Shown here: positions 1-7,672 of the stretch, in pieces
Numbering within the stretch: the first letter of the stretch is position 1
Layout of the letters: every line of letters starts with the position of its first letter
Assembly: GCA_964586425.1 (NCBI GenBank)
Contig: CAZPHI010000001.1
Coordinates: 62,001-126,000, forward strand
DNA: 64,000 nucleotides
Direction of reading: 5' to 3'
Source of the DNA: CAZPHI01 sp964586425
GTDB lineage: Bacteria; Bacillota; Clostridia; Lachnospirales; Lachnospiraceae
Program-made: the position numbers and the translations under genes
Notes under the pieces: generated by a model
Seen by the model: the letters and a program-made list of their open reading frames with translations, nothing else
Databases searched by the model: none
Told to the model about the DNA's origin: nothing

Positions 1-626
1 ATATCATGATTATCAATAAGATAATTGAAGTAATCGATATCTTTGATCAAACCATGTTTAATTATTTCGCCAAAACCGGAATTGAATAATCTATGGCTTA
101 AACTATTAAGACAACTTATATTCATATAAACAAGTCTTGGCATATAGAAAGCACCAACCATATTCTTATATGCACGGAAATCTACACCTGTTTTACCACC
201 TATACTAGAATCTACCTGTGCTAAAAGTGATGTAGGTACTTGTATAAATTTAATTCCTCGAAGATATGAAGCAGCAGCAAAACCAGTTAAGTCTCCTACA
301 ACACCACCGCCTAATGCTACAAGCATATCTTTTCTATCAAATTTGTTTTTGATAAGATATTCATACAAATCCATAACAGTTTCCATATTCTTACTGTCTT
401 CACCTGCTTTAAAAGAATATACAAAAACTGTATTGCCTGTTTTTTCAAGTTCAGATTTAAGTTCATTTGCATATAATGGACCAACATTAGAATCTGTTAC
501 AATACACATTTTTCTGTTCGAAAAATCCATATTAATGATTTCTGATGCAATTCCATCAAAAGTATCTTTGATAACAATATCATACTCAGGCTTATTATTA
601 TAATTAACAGTTATTCTTTTTGACAT
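1..626 (-). CDS. aroB: 3-dehydroquinate synthase AroB (C-terminus cut by window edge)
   Basis: This is the N-terminal 208 residues of the enzyme that converts DAHP to 3-dehydroquinate, the second step of the shikimate pathway, using NAD+ and a divalent metal in the cytoplasm. The glycine-rich NAD-binding run GGGVVGDLTGF (about 106-116) and the block QVPTSLLAQVDSSIGGKTGV (about 129-148) are textbook AroB. GFGEIIKHGLI (about 185-195) carries a metal-ligand Glu. The ATG at 626 has GGAG about ten bases upstream. The gene lies downstream of sepF but is separated from it by a hairpin terminator, so it probably has its own promoter. A DAHP synthase gene occurs later in the window at 57445. Identity is secure; only the C-terminal metal-binding domain is missing, because the window ends. 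Confidence 0.96.
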   Translation of the reverse strand, partial: MSKRITVNYNNKPEYDIVIKDTFDGIASEIINMDFSNRKMCIVTDSNVGPLYANELKSELEKTGNTVFVYSFKAGEDSKNMETVMDLYEYLIKNKFDRKDMLVALGGGVVGDLTGFAAASYLRGIKFIQVPTSLLAQVDSSIGGKTGVDFRAYKNMVGAFYMPRLVYMNISCLNSLSHRLFNSGFGEIIKHGLIKDIDYFNYLIDNHD

Positions 627-702
627 ATAATTATTACTCCAATCCTTAACATACTATTCTATGATATATTCTTCAATATAGCATTATTTAATATATACCA
701 AA

Positions 703-733
703 GCCACCTATAGATTAATCATCTACAGGTGGC
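703..733 (-). terminator. Hairpin terminator after sepF
   Basis: The arms GCCACCT and AGGTGGC, extended by TAGA/TCTA across a one-base mismatch, form a strong stem. On the minus strand it is followed by a short T run (CTTTGG), so it should end the hlyD-yggS-sepF transcript before aroB. The T tract is weak, so some read-through is possible. Confidence 0.65.
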
Positions 734-779
734 ACAATAAACAATATAAATATATTCTATTTTGTACATTATATACCTA

Positions 780-1319
780 TTAGAAACGAGTATCACCTAA
801 TGAAGAAAGATCCATTCCACCATTCATCAACTCTTGTAAATCTCCTGATACATCAACACTTGGTGGTGTAACAATGATTATATAATTTGTAATTTTCTGT
901 AATGTTCCATTAATAGCAAAACTTGAACCAGAAAGAAAATCAACAATTCTTTGGGCAAGTTCTATATGTATTCCCTCAAGATTAACAACAACAGCCTTAC
1001 CATCAAGAATTGTCATTGTAATTTCTCTTGTATCATCAAATGATGATGGTTTAATAACGCATACTTCTAATCCTTTATTTCTTGTATTCATAGGTACCAC
1101 CTTATTTCTACGTGCAAATGTTCTTTGCGGTTTAATATCTTCATCATCTTCATCTAAAACATCATCTTCATCATCTTCGTCTTTTTTACCAAACAGTTTT
1201 CTCCTAGGCTTTTCATCTTCGAACTCATCGTTATAATCATCATAACCCTCGTTCTCATCATCATCATCATCATCATCTGAAAAACTTAATAAACTCATAA
1301 ACTTATTCAAAACGCTCAT
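780..1319 (-). CDS. sepF: Cell division protein SepF
   Basis: SepF binds FtsZ filaments and tethers them to the membrane at the septum. The 179-residue protein starts with a short amphipathic helix (MSVLNKFMSLLSF) expected to touch the membrane. A very acidic linker follows (about 15-65, including seven consecutive Asp). The DUF552/SepF core spans about 83-165, with the conserved DFLSGSSFAINGTLQKI region. The linker is coded partly by a (GAT)n tract, so its length may vary between strains. It sits downstream of yggS and an HlyD-like gene, the usual order in the Clostridia ylm/sepF division neighbourhood. The start at 1319 has GGAG a few bases upstream (taaGATGAGC context, SD from AGGAGTTAAG). 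Confidence 0.95.
   Translation of the reverse strand: MSVLNKFMSLLSFSDDDDDDDENEGYDDYNDEFEDEKPRRKLFGKKDEDDEDDVLDEDDEDIKPQRTFARRNKVVPMNTRNKGLEVCVIKPSSFDDTREITMTILDGKAVVVNLEGIHIELAQRIVDFLSGSSFAINGTLQKITNYIIIVTPPSVDVSGDLQELMNGGMDLSSLGDTRF
1255..1277. repeat. Trinucleotide (TCA/GAT) repeat in sepF
   Basis: Seven or more tandem TCA units on the plus strand code for the run of Asp residues in the SepF linker. Slippage here would change the number of Asp without breaking the frame. Confidence 0.85.
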
Positions 1320-1362
1320 CTTAACTCCTGCTTTCTATAGTAATTATCTTAGATATAAATGT

Positions 1363-2055
1363 CTATTTCTTGTATATACGGTTACCAAAAATAGCTGTTC
1401 CAACTCGTACATATGTAGAACCTTCCTCGACAGCAACAACAAAGTCATTGGTCATACCCATTGACAAGTTATCCATAACAACATTATCAATGTTTTTGTC
1501 CTTAATGTCAACACATAATTGCTTTAATTTTCTGAAAAATATCCTATTATCTTCGCAATTCTCTACAAAAGGTGCACTTGTCATCAAACCTCGAATTCGA
1601 ATATTATTTAAAGATGATATTTCAGATATATAATCTAATGCAGCTTCACAAGTCATTCCAAATTTATTCTCTTCTCCAGCAACATTAATTTCAACTAAAA
1701 TATCCATTATAAGGTTATGCTTCTTAGCTTCTTTATCAATCTCTTCTGCAAGTCTTACAGAATCAACTGAATGAATACATGTAACCTTATCAATTATATA
1801 TTTTACTTTATTACGTTGTAGATGTCCTATCATATGCCATCTAATGTCCTTTGGTAAAACTTCATACTTTTCTACTAATTCCTGAACGTAATTCTCACCA
1901 AAATCTCTAACACCTTTATCATATAGTTCTTGAATCATAGATGCAGGCTTAGTTTTACTCACAGCAATCAAACACACATCTTCTGGCTTTCGTAAAGACT
2001 TAACACATGCATTATCAATTTCTTCACGTACAGCACAATAATTATTCCAAAGCAT
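1363..2055 (-). CDS. yggS: Pyridoxal-phosphate homeostasis protein YggS/YlmE
   Basis: This is a single-domain alanine-racemase-fold PLP-binding protein that buffers free PLP and affects amino-acid pools; no enzyme reaction is established for the family. The motif LIAVSKTKP near the N-terminus holds the PLP lysine, and the family runs RDFGENYVQE, WHMIGHLQRNK and RGLMTSAP are intact. I start at the ATG at 2055 (230 residues). The in-frame ATG 12 bases upstream overlaps the Shine-Dalgarno GGAGG (ATGGAGGAAATTATG) and so is unlikely to be used. It lies between the HlyD-like gene and sepF, the classic ylmE-ylmF arrangement, in the same transcription direction. Confidence 0.95.
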   Translation of the reverse strand: MLWNNYCAVREEIDNACVKSLRKPEDVCLIAVSKTKPASMIQELYDKGVRDFGENYVQELVEKYEVLPKDIRWHMIGHLQRNKVKYIIDKVTCIHSVDSVRLAEEIDKEAKKHNLIMDILVEINVAGEENKFGMTCEAALDYISEISSLNNIRIRGLMTSAPFVENCEDNRIFFRKLKQLCVDIKDKNIDNVVMDNLSMGMTNDFVVAVEEGSTYVRVGTAIFGNRIYKK

Positions 2056-2082
2056 AATTTCCTCCATAATTTATAATAATAA

Positions 2083-3495
2083 TTAATATATCATCTGATT
2101 CTCAACAGTCTTTGAACTATCAAGGATTATATGGTCATATACTGACAAACCACGATAAGTTCCCTTTTTTATAATATAATACTCTTTATTCTGGTCAACT
2201 ATCTCAATTCTCCTGAATATGGTGTATCCTGTATTAACACAATATGCACCCTGTAATGATTTCTTTGGACCAATATTATACTTCTGGTTTGAATCGGTTT
2301 TAATTAATATGTCACCAGCATTAACTGATTCTGGGTCAATATATACATACTGTTCATCAGTAGCTATAATATTAGGCGTAATAAATTCTCTTACAATTTC
2401 ATTAGATGAATTATAGTGTTCCCAGATAAATCCCTTGTTATTTGTATTACCACCAGTGGTAAGATAATCAATAGGTACGGTATAAAAATCCTTTTCAACA
2501 ATAGCTGAAACAGGAATCTTTAGTCCAGACACATTAGATGTAATTAATTCAATCTGAAGAAAACGATCTGTAACATATCTGATTAGATACTTATCTAGAG
2601 ATAATTTACCATATGTTTGTCCATCATTCGTAAACAATGCAAAATTAGCAGTAGTCTCGACGTTATCCTTGATAAAACGTATTTTGATTGATTTTTTATT
2701 ATTTAGATCATATGTATTAATATCATCCTGTGTAACTGGAATTACAATATCCCAATTCTCGCCAGTAACAAGCTTATATGCAGGATTATCACTAACAACT
2801 AATGATTCAGCTTTCAAATTCTTTTTGGAATATGTATTAGCGTCAAAATTACTCTTCTTTATATCCTGAGCCTTAGTTGATTCATATCCGTCTATAGAAT
2901 ACACAACAATTCCAGTCTTATCGGAATTAATAGTCTTAAATAGATTCTCTGTTCCTGTTGAGGATATTAATTCATCCAAGTTCTCCATAATATTACTATT
3001 AATTGATTGGAGAACCGTCGTACTTATGTCTGATTTCAAATCATATACCTTATTAAAATCATTCACATTATAATTTACTTTAAAACTATTAAGTGTTGTT
3101 TTTATTACATCAAGATTAGCCTCCGATAAAGAATTACTTCCTTTATTGAGTTCAGCAAGCATAGATGAAACTCTTCCTGTTTCATCTACGGTATAAATCG
3201 TATCATCAACCTTTACTCTTGAGCCTTCTCTTACATAATAATCAATATTACCTGAAGAGGATGCATTATATACTTGTTCATTCCTTAATGCAATTCCTGT
3301 AAATGTTGAGTTAGCCGTAAGTGTACCAGCATAAACCTCATAAGTTCTAGTCTTGGACTTTGAAATATATAAAGAAACAAATACTACAACATATACTACA
3401 ATTATCCCAAGAATAATTACAGCTGATTTAGGTTTGCTGCGATATTTTACAAGATTTCTTGTATTATTATTTCTATTACTACTATTGCTGCTCAT
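2083..3495 (-). CDS. HlyD-like membrane-anchored adaptor protein
   Basis: The 470-residue protein has a basic, Ser/Asn-rich N-terminus, one membrane helix (about 25-46), then a long extracytoplasmic region. After the helix comes a biotinyl-lipoyl/HlyD-like hairpin (about 55-110, with YYVREGSRVKVDDTIYTVDETG). A second beta-rich part near the C-terminus (about 320-470) resembles membrane-fusion proteins. Genes of this kind commonly precede yggS-sepF in Clostridia, suggesting an envelope or division-linked role rather than drug export; no transporter partner is adjacent. The substrate and the exact role are unknown. The ATG at 3495 is preceded by GGGTGAT, a modest ribosome site. Confidence 0.8.
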   Translation of the reverse strand: MSSNSSNRNNNTRNLVKYRSKPKSAVIILGIIVVYVVVFVSLYISKSKTRTYEVYAGTLTANSTFTGIALRNEQVYNASSSGNIDYYVREGSRVKVDDTIYTVDETGRVSSMLAELNKGSNSLSEANLDVIKTTLNSFKVNYNVNDFNKVYDLKSDISTTVLQSINSNIMENLDELISSTGTENLFKTINSDKTGIVVYSIDGYESTKAQDIKKSNFDANTYSKKNLKAESLVVSDNPAYKLVTGENWDIVIPVTQDDINTYDLNNKKSIKIRFIKDNVETTANFALFTNDGQTYGKLSLDKYLIRYVTDRFLQIELITSNVSGLKIPVSAIVEKDFYTVPIDYLTTGGNTNNKGFIWEHYNSSNEIVREFITPNIIATDEQYVYIDPESVNAGDILIKTDSNQKYNIGPKKSLQGAYCVNTGYTIFRRIEIVDQNKEYYIIKKGTYRGLSVYDHIILDSSKTVENQMIY

Positions 3496-3720
3496 ATATC
3501 ACCCAATCTGAAACATTATACAGATATTATTAATGTTACCTAATATCTATATAAGTCACCTTATAATCATAAATAATCTTTTATCATTTTATCATTAATA
3601 CACTAATGAAACAAGTCAATCAGGCAAATTTAATTAAATTTATATGGACAATATTACCATAATAAAATAATCAAATATGACAAAAATAATAAAAGAAAAC
3701 TTTTAGGAGGTAATATAATT

Positions 3721-3939
3721 ATGAATTCAAAAGGATTTGATTACACAGCTTTAACATTAGTAATTCTAGGTGCAATCAACTGGGGACTAGTTGGCTTCTT
3801 TAATTTTAATCTTGTATCATTTCTATTTGGTGATGCAACAATGCTAAGTCGTATAATTTACGCTGTAATTGGTCTATGTGGCTTATATCTGATAAGTGTA
3901 TATGGTCGTATTGGAGATATGAACAGCGAACGTATGTAA
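3721..3939 (+). CDS. DUF378 small membrane protein
   Basis: This 72-residue protein consists almost entirely of two membrane helices (about 9-33 and 44-64) and matches the DUF378 (YuzA-like) family: DYTALTLVILGAINWGLVGFF followed by a second helix LSRIIYAVIGLCGLYLI. The function of the family is unknown. A strong ribosome site AGGAGGT lies 9 bases before the ATG. The gene is alone on the plus strand between two minus-strand operons and is followed by a bidirectional hairpin terminator. The 225 bases upstream are very AT-rich and must hold its promoter and that of the HlyD-like gene; I could not pick a convincing pair of hexamers. Confidence 0.85.
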   Translation: MNSKGFDYTALTLVILGAINWGLVGFFNFNLVSFLFGDATMLSRIIYAVIGLCGLYLISVYGRIGDMNSERM

Positions 3940-3964
3940 ATATTTACTTAAATACTAATATAAA

Positions 3965-3998
3965 AATGAGCTATCGTAAAATAATACAATAGCTCATT
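3965..3998. terminator. Bidirectional terminator between DUF378 gene and mgsA
   Basis: The arms AATGAGCTAT and ATAGCTCATT form a perfect 10-bp stem. It is flanked by CTTTT on the plus strand and TTTTTA on the minus strand, so it can stop both the DUF378 transcript and the convergent rodA-mgsA transcript. Confidence 0.85.
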
Positions 3999-4004
3999 CT
4001 TTTA

Positions 4005-4400
4005 TTATTGATAGATTTCTCTCCATTCCATATCGCCCCTGTCTAATGACTTGACCAAAAGTTCAGCGGTCGCTAGATTAGTTGCTAATGGAATATTATA
4101 CATATCGCACAAACTAAATATATTATTAAAATCAGGATCGTGCATCTGCGGATTGAGAGGATCTCTCAAAAAGATAACCAAATCAATCTGATTGTGTTCA
4201 ATCTGTGAGCATAACTGTTGTTCTCCTCCAAGATGCCCTGCAAGAAACTTGTGTACTCCAAGATTTGTTGCTTCTTCAATTAATCTTCCCGTAGTTCCTG
4301 TAGCAAATAACTGATTTTTATTAAGAATTCCACGATAAGCAATACAGAAATTCTGCATAAGCTTCTTTTTTGAATCATGTGCAATCAACCCAATATTCAT
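4005..4400 (-). CDS. mgsA: Methylglyoxal synthase
   Basis: MgsA converts dihydroxyacetone phosphate to methylglyoxal and phosphate, a bypass that relieves sugar-phosphate stress. The 131-residue length and motifs ATGTTG (33-38, phosphate binding), FLRDPL (77-82), HDPD (87-90) and LATNLATAELL (about 103-113) fit the family. His8 corresponds to the family N-terminal His. Oddly, the residue expected to be the catalytic base (Asp71 of the E. coli enzyme in GGDQQ) is Glu60 here, in GGEQQ. This could be a lineage-wide variant or lower activity. It is the last gene of the rodA-side transcript, 34 bases after rodA. Confidence 0.93.
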   Translation of the reverse strand: MNIGLIAHDSKKKLMQNFCIAYRGILNKNQLFATGTTGRLIEEATNLGVHKFLAGHLGGEQQLCSQIEHNQIDLVIFLRDPLNPQMHDPDFNNIFSLCDMYNIPLATNLATAELLVKSLDRGDMEWREIYQ

Positions 4401-4434
4401 AAGTACACCTCTTTCATATTAATTACAAGATATA

Positions 4435-5568
4435 TTAAAAATATAACTTATTTTCATCTTTTACTTCATGCTTGGAAAGATTGATATTGAATACAACTCC
4501 CATTCCAGCCAAAAGTGATGTAACTGAACTTAATCCATAACTAACAAATGGTAGCGGAAGTCCAGTATTTGGTAATATCTGTGTAGCAACACCGATATTA
4601 ATAAAACTTTGATACGTAATTAGTGCCGCCATTCCGCAGCATATCAATCTCGCCGAGAATTCCTTTGCCCGTATTGCACTCAAAACACATTCAAAAATAA
4701 TAAGTGCCATAAACAAAAGAATAATTATGCATCCAACAAATCCTAATTCTTCACCAATAACAGCAAAGATAAAATCTGTCTGGGGCTCCAATATATATCC
4801 CGCATTCTTAACTGATGTTGGATCTTCATTATTGAGTCCCTTTCCATTAAGCTGCCCAGAACCAATTGCCTGTACTGAGTACTTTTGCTGGAATACATTA
4901 TCATCATAATTTTCTGGATCAATGAATGCCATAATACGTTTTCGTTGATAATCTTCCAGAAGAGTTTGGTCCGGATTTTGTATATATATAATCATTCCAA
5001 CAAATGCTGGAATAGCAATAGCCGCTGCAATAAGTATTATTTTATAACTAAGCCCTGCACAATAAATAATTGTAAATAAAACCATACAAATAAGTATTGT
5101 TGTACTTAAATCAGGCTCTATAACAATAAGTGCTAATGGTATACCTAATATGCATAATAATGCACATAAAAACTTCCAAGTATTCAAACGATCTTTAAAC
5201 ATACTAATTAGCTTTGCAGATACAAGAATCAAAGCAATTTTGGTATATTCTGAGGGCTGGACAGATATAGAATCTGATATTGCAATCCAACGAGTAGCAC
5301 CACCAACCTCTTTTCCTGCGAATTTAACAATCAAAAGTAATATAATAACACCCGCGTATATCAGCCATGCATATCTAAGTATGAATTTATAATCAATTAG
5401 TGAGATTACAAACATGACTGCCAATCCGGCTGCTATACCAATACATTGTTTTATTGCAAATGACTGACTCTTTGCACTATTTATAACAATTACTCCAATA
5501 ATTGAATTAATAATTATATATGCAAGTAATCTAAAATTATAATAACGTAACTGATACTTCTTGAACAT
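4435..5568 (-). CDS. rodA: RodA/FtsW/SpoVE-family glycan polymerase (RodA)
   Basis: A SEDS-family peptidoglycan glycosyltransferase of 377 residues with about ten membrane helices. The signature GKGLNNEDPTSVKNAGYILEPQTDFIFAVIGEELGF (about 243-278) and the C-terminal PNTGLPLPFVSYGLSS (about 332-347) are diagnostic. SEDS proteins polymerise lipid II together with a class B PBP. Because it sits with minCDE, mreBCD and PBP2, RodA (side-wall elongation) is more likely than FtsW or SpoVE. It is separated from minE by a terminator-like hairpin, so it may have a separate level of expression from the Min genes. Confidence 0.92.
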   Translation of the reverse strand: MFKKYQLRYYNFRLLAYIIINSIIGVIVINSAKSQSFAIKQCIGIAAGLAVMFVISLIDYKFILRYAWLIYAGVIILLLIVKFAGKEVGGATRWIAISDSISVQPSEYTKIALILVSAKLISMFKDRLNTWKFLCALLCILGIPLALIVIEPDLSTTILICMVLFTIIYCAGLSYKIILIAAAIAIPAFVGMIIYIQNPDQTLLEDYQRKRIMAFIDPENYDDNVFQQKYSVQAIGSGQLNGKGLNNEDPTSVKNAGYILEPQTDFIFAVIGEELGFVGCIIILLFMALIIFECVLSAIRAKEFSARLICCGMAALITYQSFINIGVATQILPNTGLPLPFVSYGLSSVTSLLAGMGVVFNINLSKHEVKDENKLYF

Positions 5569-5629
5569 ATACTTTTCCTTACCTCTAATTGTTATTCGCT
5601 AAAATCCATATATCAAACTATAGATAAAA

Positions 5630-5693
5630 AGGAGCTCTTTAACATAATAAATGCTGTATCATAACATGCAGTCATAATGTATATAAAGCTCCT
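5630..5693 (-). terminator. Terminator-like hairpin after minE
   Basis: On the minus strand AGGAGCTTTA pairs with TTAAAGAGCTCCT across a roughly 40-base loop that can form a smaller inner hairpin, and the right arm runs into TTTTTA. It separates minE from rodA. The long loop makes complete termination uncertain. Confidence 0.5.
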
Positions 5694-5708
5694 AAACAAT
5701 CAAAATAT

Positions 5709-5996
5709 TTATTTTTTTGTTTCGTCTTTTTTGCTTTTCATATCCCTGATTGGAATATTAGCATATAAGGCAGGAACAGAGCCATTATTACCTTCTGACT
5801 CAGTCTGGGTTATCTGAATATCTAATCCTTCTGCGTCAATAACCATATATTTTGATATAACCTTAATTATATCGTTTTTTATCATTTCCATTATTTCTGG
5901 AGAACAATTTGCGCGGTCCGAAACTAATAATAATTTCAATCTGTCTTTGGCAACATCCCCAGAGCTTTTTTTCTTAAACACATCAAATATGCTCAT
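5709..5996 (-). CDS. minE: Cell division topological specificity factor MinE
   Basis: MinE stimulates the MinD ATPase and confines Min inhibition to the poles. The 95-residue protein has the usual short N-terminal membrane/MinD-contact stretch (MSIFDVFKKKSSGDVAKDRL), the RLKLLLVSDRANCSPEIMEMIKNDI beta-helix segment, and a C-terminal topological domain with VIDAEGLDIQITQTE. It is 49 bases downstream of minD in a minC-minD-minE order. A true MinE, rather than a DivIVA/MinJ system, implies pole-to-pole Min oscillation is possible. Confidence 0.95.
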   Translation of the reverse strand: MSIFDVFKKKSSGDVAKDRLKLLLVSDRANCSPEIMEMIKNDIIKVISKYMVIDAEGLDIQITQTESEGNNGSVPALYANIPIRDMKSKKDETKK

Positions 5997-6045
5997 TATT
6001 AACCTCTTTTCTGTGCAAATGCACTGCTACTTAATACATCCCGCA

Positions 6046-6840
6046 TTAATTGTTCTTTTTGAAAACATTAGTAATCTTCTGCCATAAGCTGCTCTTTCCT
6101 GAAAGATCAAGCATAGGTACTTCTTCTCCAGTAATTCTCTTACAGATATTCATATAAGCTTGTCCTGCCATGCTTTCATCACCAACTAATGGCTCACCAT
6201 TATTTGTTGCTACAACAATGTGTTCATCATCTGGAACAGCACCAATCAAGTTGATAGAAAGAATTTCTACAACGTCATTAATTGACATCATATCTCCACG
6301 ATTTACCATGTCCATTCTAACTCTATTAACAATCAAATCAGTCTTTTTCATCTCATTAGCTTCAAGAAGTCCAATAATTCTATCAGCATCTCTAATTGCA
6401 GAAACTTCAGGTGTTGTAACAATAAGAGCTCTGTCTGCACCTGCAATTGCATTCTTAAAGCCCTGCTCAATACCAGCTGGGCAATCAAGAAGTATGTAAT
6501 CAAATTCTTCTCTTAATTCATCTGTAAGTTTAACCATCTGTTCAGGTGTAATTGAAGACTTGTCCCTTGTCTGTGCTGAAGGAAGAAGATAAAGGTTAGG
6601 ATATCTTTTATCTTTGATAAGAGCCTGTTTAGCTCTGCAATTACCTTCTACTACATCAATAAGATTATATACTATTCTATTCTCAAGTCCCATTACAACA
6701 TCAAGGTTTCTTAAACCGATATCAGTATCAATCAATACAACTTTCTTATTAAGTTTTGCTAGACCAGTACCAACATTCGCTGATGTTGTTGTTTTACCTA
6801 CGCCACCCTTACCGGATGTAACAACTATTACTTCGCTCAT
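6046..6840 (-). CDS. minD: Septum site-determining ATPase MinD
   Basis: A ParA/MinD-type ATPase (264 residues) that recruits MinC to the membrane and blocks FtsZ ring assembly away from mid-cell. The deviant Walker A box KGGVGKTT (about 10-17), DTDIGLRNLDVVMGLE (about 38-53) and DCPAGIE are intact. The C-terminus SLWQKITNVFKKNN is the expected amphipathic membrane-targeting helix. I start at the ATG at 6840, which has GGAGG six bases upstream (GGAGGTTAAAATG). The longer frame with an extra MEVK begins inside that ribosome site. It lies in a minC-minD-minE operon. Confidence 0.97.
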   Translation of the reverse strand: MSEVIVVTSGKGGVGKTTTSANVGTGLAKLNKKVVLIDTDIGLRNLDVVMGLENRIVYNLIDVVEGNCRAKQALIKDKRYPNLYLLPSAQTRDKSSITPEQMVKLTDELREEFDYILLDCPAGIEQGFKNAIAGADRALIVTTPEVSAIRDADRIIGLLEANEMKKTDLIVNRVRMDMVNRGDMMSINDVVEILSINLIGAVPDDEHIVVATNNGEPLVGDESMAGQAYMNICKRITGEEVPMLDLSGKSSLWQKITNVFKKNN

Positions 6841-6959
6841 TTTAACCTCCAAAATATAAATCCTCTAATATTTCTATTATGCAAAAATTTACAAAATTAA
6901 TCAATGATTATTTTATTTTTTTATTGATTTTTTTCATAAAAAATTCCTAAATTAACAAA

Positions 6960-7652
6960 CTATAATCTAATATCTGACAAAATATCCCTGTCTAGTTTTT
7001 CAATATATATATTGCCTTCTTCTACAAAAGCAATCTTTGGCTCACAGACTTTTTTCTTACTCTTTTCAGCACCTGATGTATCTGAGCATCTTGCAATCAC
7101 ATCTCCAATTCTAATTTGCATTGGATCCATCTCTATTGCAACAACAAAAGAATTCTCATCTCCACCAGCTCCGGCAAATATATTACCTTTAAGACTTCCT
7201 AAAACAATTACATTACCCTTTGCAATAACTTTACCACCAGGATTAACATCACCCAAGATAATAATACTACTTTCAGACTCTAATACTTGACCTGATCTTA
7301 ATGTACCTTTATAAAACTGTCCTGAGTGAGCTGAAGATGCCTGAATCTTAGCTTCAACAGCAGCCTTACAGCTTTCTTCATGTTCCTTATTATTATCCAT
7401 TACACAGACTATATTAAGGTCTGTTTCGTCAGCAATAAGATCAAGAATCTCTCTTTCTTCATCAACACTAAGTTCTCTTCCTTCGAATGTAATTGCCATG
7501 TTGGCATTATCAAAAAATTTTGATGAACTTTTGAATTTTTCGATTAAGTTTTCCTTCAACTCATTAAAAGGTACATTCTTATCCATAACAACTACGATGC
7601 CATACTTGTTACCTTTAATAACGACTGAATTCTTCACTATTCCTTCCTCCAT
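6960..7652 (-). CDS. minC: Septum site-determining protein MinC
   Basis: MinC inhibits FtsZ polymerisation when carried by MinD. The 230-residue protein has an N-terminal FtsZ-interacting domain (about 1-105) and, after a variable linker, a beta-helical C-terminal domain. That domain carries the family hallmarks TLRSGQVLESESSIIILGDVNPGGKVIAKGNVIVLGSLKG and DPMQIRIGDVIAR (about 180-192), which bind MinD. It is the first of the minCDE genes, 20 bases after the PBP2 gene, so division-site control is probably co-transcribed with the elongation machinery. The 119 bases between minC and minD are AT-rich with no clear structure. Confidence 0.93.
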   Translation of the reverse strand: MEEGIVKNSVVIKGNKYGIVVVMDKNVPFNELKENLIEKFKSSSKFFDNANMAITFEGRELSVDEEREILDLIADETDLNIVCVMDNNKEHEESCKAAVEAKIQASSAHSGQFYKGTLRSGQVLESESSIIILGDVNPGGKVIAKGNVIVLGSLKGNIFAGAGGDENSFVVAIEMDPMQIRIGDVIARCSDTSGAEKSKKKVCEPKIAFVEEGNIYIEKLDRDILSDIRL

Positions 7653-7672
7653 TTCTAATTACAGATTAACAA

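Noticed and set aside
648..676. TTGAAG-17-TATGTT as aroB promoter
   Set aside because: The predicted start would fall on the ribosome site itself, leaving almost no leader; another weak promoter closer to the sepF terminator is as likely.
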